From assembly GCA_002414145.1 (NCBI GenBank), contig DHYP01000039.1:12826-17964 (forward strand): DNA of 5,139 bases, read 5' to 3'. Source of the DNA: Methylophilaceae bacterium UBA5127. GTDB taxonomy: Bacteria > Pseudomonadota > Gammaproteobacteria > Burkholderiales > Methylophilaceae. The translations under genes were made by a program, and so were the position numbers. The notes under the pieces are model-generated. The model did not search any database. It saw nothing but the letters and a program-made list of their open reading frames with translations, and was not told the DNA's origin. Position 1 is the stretch's first letter. Every line of letters begins with the position of its first letter. Shown here in pieces: positions 1 to 5,139 of this stretch.

Positions 1-157
1 GCAGGTCAACCAGACCGCGCTGTACAAGGAAGTCGCCGGCGCGCTGAAGATCTCGGTGCCCAAGACCGAGCTGCGCACCAGCAAGCTGATCGACGGCGTG
101 GTTTGGGATGGTAAAGATCCTAAAGCCTATGCCAATGGATTTAAGGTTAAAGGATAA
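1..157 (+). CDS. nrtA: Nitrate ABC transporter periplasmic nitrate-binding protein, C-terminal end (partial)
   Basis: Only the last 51 codons are present (reading from base 2, stop TAA at 155-157); the gene begins left of the window. The tail contains LYKEVAGALKISVPKTELR, then LIDGVVWDGKDPKAYANGF. This resembles the end of NrtA/NasF-type nitrate-binding proteins, which capture nitrate in the periplasm and deliver it to the NrtB permease. The identification leans heavily on nrtB starting 34 bases downstream, since substrate-binding, permease and ATPase genes of this family normally sit in that order. Composition is odd: codons up to base 100 end in G or C in 32 of 33 cases, while the last 18 sense codons do so in only 4, with no break in frame. 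The left part therefore comes from a high-GC source or from a chimeric assembly. Another CmpA/SsuA/TauA-like binding protein cannot be excluded from the tail alone. Confidence 0.8.
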   Translation, partial: QVNQTALYKEVAGALKISVPKTELRTSKLIDGVVWDGKDPKAYANGFKVKG

Positions 158-177
158 GTGTTTTAACAAAGATTATT

Positions 178-184
178 AAAGGAG
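178..184 (+). promoter_or_regulatory. Shine-Dalgarno of nrtB (first start)
   Basis: AAAGGAG lies 7 bases before the ATG at 192 and is a strong ribosome binding site. A second site, AAGGA at 213-217, lies 7 bases before an in-frame ATG at 225, so both starts look usable. The upstream one is chosen because it is the longest and has the better match. Confidence 0.75.
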
Positions 185-191
185 ACTCGCC

Positions 192-1121
192 ATGAGTGCA
201 GTCAGTATCCAAAAGGAAAGTGTAATGGACAAACTAAAAGCTTCTGAGCCCGTGCCTCAGGCACGCCCTGTAGCAGCTACTGTTTTACCCTCGTCAAGTA
301 CGGACTCGGCCACAAGCAAACCACAAAATCGGGTGAGGCTTGCTTGGGCATCTCATGCCAGAGCCTTTTTCCAATGGCTGTTACCACCCATCATTGGTCT
401 TGCTTTACTAGTCGCTGTGTGGACGTTGATATCACATCAAAGTCCTGGCTTGCCAGGACCAATTAAAACCTGGCATTCGGCCGTCGAATTATTCAGCGAC
501 CCATTCTATGTTAACAACCCTAACGACATGGGCATTGGCTGGAACATACTTAATTCATTAAAACGTGTAGCACTTGGGTTTGGTTTGGCCGCACTGGTTG
601 GGATTCCACTTGGCTTTATGATCGGGCGTTACGAGTTTCTCTCCCGTATGACTGCGCCAGTAATTAGCTTGCTTAGACCCGTTTCTCCACTGGCTTGGTT
701 GCCGATTGGTCTATTAGTGTTTAAAGCTGCCAACCCTGCTGCTATCTGGGTGATTTTTATCTCCGCAGTATGGCCAATGATTATCAATACAGCCGTTGGC
801 GTAAGCAAAGTGCCACAAGACTACATGAACGTTGCCAAAGTACTCAATCTATCCGAGTGGAATGTCGTGACCAAAATTCTATTCCCCTATGTTTTACCCT
901 ACATGATGACCGGTGTGCGCCTTTCTATCGGCGTGGCCTGGCTCGTCATCGTTGCAGCTGAAATGCTCACAGGTGGCGTAGGCATTGGCTTCTGGGTGTG
1001 GGATGAGTGGAACAACCTTAATGTTGAACACATCATTATTGCAATTTTCATCGTAGGCTTCGTTGGATTCATGTTAGAGCTGATGCTCACTGCAATCGCC
1101 AAACGTTTTACATACGAATAA
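192..1121 (+). CDS. nrtB: Nitrate ABC transporter permease NrtB
   Basis: This is a 309-residue inner-membrane subunit of the NrtABD nitrate importer, forming the channel that receives nitrate from NrtA. A polar Ser/Pro/Ala-rich N-terminus (about residues 1-56) precedes about six hydrophobic segments near 61-80, 124-146, 156-178, 183-203, 240-258 and 278-302. The cytoplasmic coupling region around 203-262 is a typical EAA-type loop. It runs from VSKVPQDYMNVAKVLNLS to the hallmark AAEMLTGGVGIGFWVWDEWN (255-273), close to NrtB/SsuC/TauC permeases and strongest for NrtB. The length is normal to slightly long because of the N-terminal extension. It follows nrtA by 34 bases and is followed by the ATPase gene after 10 bases, so the genes are surely co-transcribed. 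The start may instead be the ATG at 225 (298 residues). Cyanate or bicarbonate transport by related systems is possible, but the nirB neighbour favours nitrate/nitrite. Confidence 0.92.
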   Translation: MSAVSIQKESVMDKLKASEPVPQARPVAATVLPSSSTDSATSKPQNRVRLAWASHARAFFQWLLPPIIGLALLVAVWTLISHQSPGLPGPIKTWHSAVELFSDPFYVNNPNDMGIGWNILNSLKRVALGFGLAALVGIPLGFMIGRYEFLSRMTAPVISLLRPVSPLAWLPIGLLVFKAANPAAIWVIFISAVWPMIINTAVGVSKVPQDYMNVAKVLNLSEWNVVTKILFPYVLPYMMTGVRLSIGVAWLVIVAAEMLTGGVGIGFWVWDEWNNLNVEHIIIAIFIVGFVGFMLELMLTAIAKRFTYE

Positions 1122-1131
1122 GGAAAATATC

Positions 1132-1938
1132 ATGGATAAAACATTACAAGATCGCTACGTATTAATTGAAAACGTAAACATGGAATTTGTCACCAAAAAA
1201 GGTGTGTTTCAGGCACTCAAAGACATTAACCTGAACATCAAAGAAGGTGAGTTTATTTCTATTATTGGGCACTCTGGCTGCGGTAAATCGACTGTACTTA
1301 ATTTAATTGCTGGTTTACTAGAGCCGACTTCAGGTCACTTATTCTGCGCAGGACGCGAAATCGCCAAGCCAGGACCAGAACGCGCAGTGGTATTTCAAAA
1401 CCACTCTTTACTACCTTGGCTTACCTGCTTTGAAAACGTTTTTCTTGCTGTTGAGCGTGTCTTTGGCGACAAAGAAAGCAAAATGCAGCTCAGTGCACGT
1501 ACCAAAGCTGCTCTTGAATTAGTTGGATTAAGCCATGCAATTGACAAACGTCCCAATGAGATTTCTGGTGGCATGAAGCAGCGCGTCGGCATTGCCCGTG
1601 CACTGGCAATGGAACCTAAAGTGCTGTTATTGGATGAGCCGTTTGGTGCACTGGATGCGCTGACTCGTGCAGGCCTACAAGATGAGCTGATGAAAATTAT
1701 GGCGAAATCTGGCTGTACTGCCATCATGGTTACACATGATGTGGATGAAGCCGTTTTACTTTCAGACAGAATTGTCATGATGACCAATGGCCCTTCCGCC
1801 ACTATCGGAGAAGTCCTCCCCGTCGACTTAGCAAGACCACGCAGACGTCTGGAATTGGCAGAAGACCCGCACTACAACCATCTGCGCAGTGAAGTGCTTA
1901 AGTTTTTATACGAACGTCACGCTAAAAAAGCGGCTTAA
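1132..1938 (+). CDS. nrtD: Nitrate ABC transporter ATP-binding protein (NrtD type)
   Basis: This 268-residue cytoplasmic ATPase powers nitrate import through NrtB. All ABC motifs are intact: Walker A GHSGCGKST (46-54), Q-loop Gln89 in VVFQN, signature ISGGMKQR (144-151; Ile replaces the usual Leu, as is common in this subfamily), Walker B KVLLLDEP (163-170) with catalytic Glu169, D-loop GALD (172-175), and switch His202 in VTHD. The tail after about residue 215 contains the VDLARPRRR segment typical of nitrate/sulfonate/taurine ATPases. The protein ends at 268 residues, so it lacks the roughly 400-residue NrtA-like regulatory domain of cyanobacterial NrtC. Its Shine-Dalgarno AAGGAA (1120-1125) overlaps the nrtB stop codon, suggesting translational coupling. 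Many annotations would call it NasD or simply the nitrate ABC transporter ATPase. Confidence 0.93.
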   Translation: MDKTLQDRYVLIENVNMEFVTKKGVFQALKDINLNIKEGEFISIIGHSGCGKSTVLNLIAGLLEPTSGHLFCAGREIAKPGPERAVVFQNHSLLPWLTCFENVFLAVERVFGDKESKMQLSARTKAALELVGLSHAIDKRPNEISGGMKQRVGIARALAMEPKVLLLDEPFGALDALTRAGLQDELMKIMAKSGCTAIMVTHDVDEAVLLSDRIVMMTNGPSATIGEVLPVDLARPRRRLELAEDPHYNHLRSEVLKFLYERHAKKAA

Positions 1939-1962
1939 TTAACGAACAATCATACTATGACT

Positions 1963-1968
1963 AAGGGA
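1963..1968 (+). promoter_or_regulatory. Shine-Dalgarno that sets the porin start
   Basis: AAGGGA lies 6 bases before the ATG at 1975. It falls downstream of an alternative in-frame ATG at 1957, which has no purine-rich site in front of it. The 1975 start also gives a clean signal peptide beginning MNNSVLSKF. Confidence 0.75.
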
Positions 1969-1974
1969 TACCAA

Positions 1975-3363
1975 ATGAACAACTCAGTTTTATCAAAATT
2001 TTGCAAACTCTCGCTCGCAGTGGCAACCACATTCGCTATTTCTGCGCCTCTCGCACATGCCGAAGAAGAAGTACTGCCAGAATATACTTTTATGGATGCT
2101 GTCAAAACTGGTAAAAACATGACCAGCTTCCGCCTGCGCTACGAGCACGTAGAGCAGGATGGCAATCAACCTGCACCGAATGCTACTAAACCATTACAAG
2201 ATGCAGATGCGCTTACCTTACGTAGTCTCATTGGCTGGCAAACGGCACCTTATAAGAACTTTAGTTTTGCGTTGCAATTCATTAATGTTGCTAAGTTAAA
2301 CGATGACTTCAATGACAGTACATTTGGCCACGTAACAACACCTGCAACTAACGAGCCAGGCAAAGGTGCTTATGCCAAAGTAATTGACCCAGATGAAACT
2401 AATATCAATCAAGCCTATATTGACTGGACCGGCATCAAAAACACGCGCGTACGCTTAGGTCGTCAACAAACCAATCTGGATAACGTACGTATTATTGGCG
2501 ATATTGGTTTCCGCCAAGTCATGCAAGTATTTGATGGTGCGTCTATCATGAGCAAATACATTCCAGACACCGATATCTTTGTCGCACACTTTGAGTCCGT
2601 AAATCAAATTAATACCCGTCATCGTACTGATGGCGCATTAGAGATTATTAATGCCAAATACTATATTACGCCTACTGAAAGTGTGACAGGGTATGCCTAT
2701 CTCTCTAGTTTTGATGACCTAGGTTTTGGTAATGGTTGGTTTGGTGCTGGTACGCTCAACAACAACGGAAAACCAAACGCTACAGCAAATCAATCGAACA
2801 AAGTGTTTGGTGCACGTTTAGATGGTATCCATCCATTTAACCCAAACTTGCGTGCAGTGTATACCGCTGAATATGCAAAGCAATCTGATTACTCAGGTGG
2901 CGATAGCCGCATTGATGCACATTATTACAAAATAGGCGGTGGAGTTGGCATTGATTTCCTAACGATTCGTTTAGATCAAGAGCTACTTTCAAGCAACAAT
3001 GGCCTGTACGCATTCCAAACTCCATTTGGCACTAACCATTTATTTCAGGGCTGGGTAGATAAGTTTTTAGCCACACCTAGACACGGCATTAGAGATACTT
3101 TTGCGACAGCAACTTACAGATGGGACGATTTACTATTTTTTGCAGACTACCATGTCTATCACTCAGATGAAGACTTCACAATATCAACGGGTGGAACAGG
3201 CGACAAATACGGTACTGAATGGAATGTAGCAGTCACCTACAATTACAGTAAAAACATCATGGGTAAAGTGGAATACGGTGATTTTTCTGAAGATGATCAA
3301 TATAGCCCAGGTCGTATCCGTGATACCAGTAAGTTTTGGTTAACAGCAATGTATACATTCTAA
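1975..3363 (+). CDS. Outer-membrane porin, alginate-export family, probable nitrate/nitrite porin
   Basis: This is a 462-residue protein with a Sec signal peptide: basic start, hydrophobic core around residues 12-25, and signal-peptidase I site AHA|EEE after residue 29. The mature part alternates polar and aromatic residues as in a beta-barrel and ends in Phe (AMYTF), the usual outer-membrane assembly signal. The stretch with NQAYIDW (145-151), RVRLGRQQTNLDN (158-170) and RIIGDIGFRQ (172-181) resembles the alginate_export (PF13372-like) porin family as I recall it. Members rarely transport alginate, and substrates vary. The gene starts 36 bases after nrtD with no terminator between, so it belongs to the nrt operon. 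I infer that it lets nitrate or nitrite cross the outer membrane to NrtA. That role is not proven by sequence. An OprD-like general porin is the alternative. Confidence 0.8.
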   Translation: MNNSVLSKFCKLSLAVATTFAISAPLAHAEEEVLPEYTFMDAVKTGKNMTSFRLRYEHVEQDGNQPAPNATKPLQDADALTLRSLIGWQTAPYKNFSFALQFINVAKLNDDFNDSTFGHVTTPATNEPGKGAYAKVIDPDETNINQAYIDWTGIKNTRVRLGRQQTNLDNVRIIGDIGFRQVMQVFDGASIMSKYIPDTDIFVAHFESVNQINTRHRTDGALEIINAKYYITPTESVTGYAYLSSFDDLGFGNGWFGAGTLNNNGKPNATANQSNKVFGARLDGIHPFNPNLRAVYTAEYAKQSDYSGGDSRIDAHYYKIGGGVGIDFLTIRLDQELLSSNNGLYAFQTPFGTNHLFQGWVDKFLATPRHGIRDTFATATYRWDDLLFFADYHVYHSDEDFTISTGGTGDKYGTEWNVAVTYNYSKNIMGKVEYGDFSEDDQYSPGRIRDTSKFWLTAMYTF

Positions 3364-3378
3364 GAGCATGATTCAAAA

Positions 3379-3415
3379 AAATGCACCAAGTTGAAATCAT
3401 CAACTTGGTGCATTT
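3379..3415 (+). terminator. Perfect 16-bp inverted repeat after the porin gene; candidate terminator
   Basis: Arm AAATGCACCAAGTTGA (3379-3394) and arm TCAACTTGGTGCATTT (3400-3415) are exact reverse complements around the loop AATCA. The hairpin begins 15 bases after the porin stop, where an operon terminator is expected. On the + strand only TTT follows, and it lies inside the stem, so the U-tract is poor. On the - strand the stem is followed by seven T (complement of A 3375-3381), a better intrinsic terminator. It may be bidirectional, or it may be a DNA-level operator, because its arms contain NtrC-like half-sites. Confidence 0.65.
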
Positions 3416-3431
3416 GCACTATAAGCGAGCG
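3382..3431 (+). promoter_or_regulatory. Cluster of NtrC-like half-sites upstream of nirB
   Basis: TGCACCA (3382-3388), TGGTGCA (3406-3412) and TGCACTA (3415-3421) each match a half of the NtrC consensus TGCACYA-N3-TGGTGCA. The first two face each other but span 31 bp instead of the canonical 17. The third has a weak partner, GCGAGCG, at the correct distance (3425-3431). The cluster lies about 80-128 bases before the predicted transcription start, the usual range for sigma-54 enhancer sites. The arms also form a hairpin, so the match may be coincidental. Confidence 0.4.
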
Positions 3432-3452
3432 ATATATTAGCTAATTATTAAC

Positions 3453-3465
3453 CAACTTATTGATT
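3453..3465 (-). promoter_or_regulatory. Candidate IHF binding site
   Basis: CAACTTATTGATT is an exact match, read on the - strand, to the IHF consensus WATCAANNNNTTR. It lies in a very AT-rich stretch between the NtrC-like half-sites and the sigma-54 promoter, centred near -51. This is where IHF bends DNA at many sigma-54 promoters. A degenerate 13-base consensus in AT-rich DNA can occur by chance. Confidence 0.5.
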
Positions 3466-3483
3466 ATAAATAAAATTATATAG

Positions 3484-3499
3484 AGGCATATTATTTGCT
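3484..3499 (+). promoter_or_regulatory. Sigma-54 (-24/-12) promoter for nirB
   Basis: AGGCATATTATTTGCT matches the RpoN consensus TGGCAYRNNNNTTGCW at all fixed positions except the first T. The invariant GG (3485-3486) and GC (3497-3498) are separated by exactly 10 bases. Transcription would start near 3510, giving a leader of about 35 bases before the nirB ATG at 3545. Nitrogen-limitation control through RpoN and an NtrC-type activator is typical for assimilatory nitrite reductase genes. No well-spaced sigma-70 pair was found in this gap. Confidence 0.72.
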
Positions 3500-3544
3500 T
3501 AATAGGCACTCAAATCAATTAGACTTAACTGACGGGCGAAGCGT

Positions 3545-5139
3545 ATGGAGAAATTGAAGTTAGTAGTAGTAGGAAATGGAATGGCGGGTATGCGCGTGGT
3601 GGAAGAGTTGTTGAAAATCGCACCCGAGCTTTACGACATCACGGTGTTTGGCGACGAACCATACCCCAATTACAACCGCATTATGCTCTCGCCTGTGTTG
3701 GCTAACGAGCAAACGATTGACGACATTATTTTGAATACCCGCGAGTGGTATGCCGAGAATCACATTACGCTGCATACGAATGCACGTATCAATAAAATTG
3801 ACCGCAAAAACCGCGTGGTTTATGCAGAGGATGGTACCAGCGCTGAATACGACCGCTTGCTCTTAGCTACTGGCTCCAAGCCATTCATGTTGCCCATCCC
3901 CGGTGCAGATTTGCAAGGCGTATTGGGCTACCGCGATATTAAAGATACCAACGACATGATTGAAGCGGCCAAGCACTACAAGCATGCCGTGGTGATTGGT
4001 GGCGGTTTACTCGGCTTAGAGGCAGCGAATGGTCTTAAAATCCAAGGCATGGAAGTCACCGTTGTACACAAAAACGAGTGGCTACTTGAACGCCAGCTAG
4101 ATAGAGCCGCGGGCAAAATGTTACAAAAATCTTTAGAGTCTAAAGGACTCAACTTTTTATTACAAAAAGACACTGAATGTCTCATTGGCAAAGACAACCG
4201 CGTCAGCGCAGTGAAGTTTAAAGATGGAGAAGAAATTCCTGCAGATCTAGTGGTAATGGCAGTAGGCATCCGCCCAAACTATGCCCTCGCTGAATCAGCG
4301 GGGATTCATTGCGACCGCGGTATTGTGGTGAACGACACCATGCAAACTTATGACCCTCGCATTTACGCAGTTGGTGAATGCGTGTCACATCGCGGCATCT
4401 CCTATGGCTTAGTCGCTCCCTTATTTGAAATGGCTAAGGTGTGCGCCACACACTTGGCCAACTTTGGTATTGGCTTATACAAAGGTTCTGTCACCTCAAC
4501 AAAATTAAAGGTGACAGGCATTGATTTGTTTTCTGCTGGTGATTTTTCTGGTGGAGAAGATACCGAAGAAATTGTGTTGCACGATGCAGTAGGCGGGGTA
4601 TACAAAAAACTCGTCATTAAGAATGACAAAATCATCGGCAGCGTGCTCTATGGCGATACGACGGATGGGGCTTGGTATTTCCAGATGTTGCGCGATCAAA
4701 AACCAATCCATGAGATACGTGATCACCTCATGTTTGGGCAAGATAGTCTGGGCAATACCGGCCACCAAGGTCAAGATAAAGCTTCGGCGATGACAGATGA
4801 GATGGAAGTGTGCGGTTGCAACGGTGTATGCAAAGGCACCATCGTCAAGGCCATTAAAGAAAAAGGCCTATTTACAATAGACGATGTCAAAAAACAAACT
4901 AAAGCAGCTTCGAGCTGTGGTTCCTGTACCGGCTTGGTTGAGCAGATTTTGGCTTCAACCTTAGGTGGTGGTTATGCAGCCCCCTCTACCAGCAAGGCGG
5001 TATGCGGTTGTACAGATTTTAACCACGAGCAAGTGCGCGAGGAAATTCGCAAGCATAAATATCTCGAAATTCCGGCCGCCATGAAAGGCATGGGCTGGAA
5101 AACGCCTAACGGTTGCGCGACCTGTCGTCCTGCACTGAA
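3545..5139 (+). CDS. nirB: Assimilatory NAD(P)H nitrite reductase, large subunit (partial, 3' end missing)
   Basis: This enzyme reduces nitrite to ammonium in the cytoplasm with electrons from NAD(P)H. The frame stays open to the window edge with 531 codons; the family is usually about 800-850 residues, so the catalytic siroheme/[4Fe-4S] half lies outside. Visible parts in order are the FAD Rossmann motif VVVGNGMAGM (7-16), the FAD contact PYPNYNR (39-45), LLATGS (106-111), the NAD(P)H motif VVIGGGLLGLEAA (149-161), and the second FAD motif YAVGEC (274-279) followed by GLVAP (288-292). A BFD-like [2Fe-2S] domain has ligands Cys423, Cys425, Cys458 and Cys461. A second CxC/CxxC domain has Cys487, Cys489, Cys524 and Cys527, as in E. 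coli NirB. ATG 3545 is the first start after an in-frame TGA at 3530. Its Shine-Dalgarno is weak. The small subunit nirD and nitrate reductase nasA would be expected downstream. Confidence 0.95.
   Translation, partial: MEKLKLVVVGNGMAGMRVVEELLKIAPELYDITVFGDEPYPNYNRIMLSPVLANEQTIDDIILNTREWYAENHITLHTNARINKIDRKNRVVYAEDGTSAEYDRLLLATGSKPFMLPIPGADLQGVLGYRDIKDTNDMIEAAKHYKHAVVIGGGLLGLEAANGLKIQGMEVTVVHKNEWLLERQLDRAAGKMLQKSLESKGLNFLLQKDTECLIGKDNRVSAVKFKDGEEIPADLVVMAVGIRPNYALAESAGIHCDRGIVVNDTMQTYDPRIYAVGECVSHRGISYGLVAPLFEMAKVCATHLANFGIGLYKGSVTSTKLKVTGIDLFSAGDFSGGEDTEEIVLHDAVGGVYKKLVIKNDKIIGSVLYGDTTDGAWYFQMLRDQKPIHEIRDHLMFGQDSLGNTGHQGQDKASAMTDEMEVCGCNGVCKGTIVKAIKEKGLFTIDDVKKQTKAASSCGSCTGLVEQILASTLGGGYAAPSTSKAVCGCTDFNHEQVREEIRKHKYLEIPAAMKGMGWKTPNGCATCRPAL

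Noticed and set aside
1395..1802. 135-codon open frame on the - strand.
   Set aside because: It lies wholly opposite the conserved ATPase motifs of nrtD, and its Ser-rich product looks like an antisense shadow.
1957..1974. ATG at 1957 as the porin start (adds MTKGYQ).
   Set aside because: It has no Shine-Dalgarno, while ATG 1975 has AAGGGA at 6-base spacing and begins a standard signal peptide.
3379..3415. NasR/NasT-type (ANTAR) antitermination leader hairpin.
   Set aside because: The loop has five bases (AATCA), not the hexaloop with A1 and G4. There is only one hairpin, and it lies upstream of the predicted transcription start.
3405..3419. TTGGTGCATTTGCAC as a second sigma-54 promoter.
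   Set aside because: GG and GC are separated by 7 bases instead of 10, which is not tolerated by RpoN.
3460..3484. TTGATT with TATAGA as a sigma-70 promoter, or TTGAT as half of an FNR box.
   Set aside because: The spacer is 13 bases rather than about 17, and the second FNR half (ATCAA) is missing.
3976..4774. Several - strand open frames opposite nirB (3976-4269, 4402-4635, 4505-4774).
   Set aside because: They overlap each other and the well-conserved nirB frame, with no start signals or recognisable domains.
4811..5127. Two cysteine CxC/CxxC modules in nirB as a recent duplication.
   Set aside because: E. coli NirB has the same two modules, so this is the normal family layout.
1..5139. 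CRISPR arrays, insertion sequences, tRNA or rRNA genes, or an unknown gene system.
   Set aside because: No direct repeat arrays, transposase frames, terminal inverted repeats or RNA genes were seen. All coding space is explained by known nitrate-assimilation families.

Overview
This window carries part of an assimilatory nitrate/nitrite gene cluster from a Gram-negative bacterium. Every gene is on the + strand. The order is nrtA (3' end only), nrtB, nrtD, a predicted outer-membrane porin, a regulatory gap of 181 bases, and nirB (open at the right edge). Moderate-to-low GC, the short ABC-type nitrate importer next to an NAD(P)H nitrite reductase, and the protein style suggest a betaproteobacterium, perhaps a Methylophilaceae-type methylotroph. 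That placement is an inference from memory of the families and was not tested by search.

Bases 1-1938 encode the ABC importer: the C-terminal tail of the periplasmic nitrate-binding protein, the membrane permease, and the ATPase. The ATPase lacks the extra NrtA-like domain of cyanobacterial NrtC, so it is NrtD-like. Gaps between genes are 10-36 bases with no terminator, and each complete gene has a good Shine-Dalgarno. This reads as one operon that runs on into the porin gene at 1975-3363, which encodes a signal peptide and an alginate-export-type beta-barrel. The likely route is nitrate through the porin, NrtA in the periplasm, NrtBD across the inner membrane, reduction to nitrite by a nitrate reductase outside this window, then reduction to ammonium by NirB.

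Bases 3364-3544 hold the most interesting part. Right after the porin stop is a perfect 16-bp inverted repeat (3379-3415). Its flanks are TGCACCA and TGGTGCA, which match NtrC half-sites, and a third half-site, TGCACTA, follows. Next comes a perfect match to the IHF consensus (3453-3465), then a sigma-54 -24/-12 promoter with correct GG-N10-GC spacing (3484-3499). Its predicted start lies about 35 bases before the nirB ATG. The order activator sites, IHF, sigma-54 is the classical layout of a nitrogen-regulated promoter. It implies that nirB has its own nitrogen-limitation promoter, separate from the nrt-porin operon.

The other anomaly is at the left edge. Within the nrtA tail the reading frame stays open, but GC content falls from about 65% to about 37% near base 100, and G/C-ending codons fall from 32 of 33 to 4 of 18. 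That is either a recombination junction or an assembly chimera. No mobile element, CRISPR array, tRNA, rRNA or unknown gene system is visible. The genes are known families, and the novelty lies in regulation and in the porin's association with this operon.
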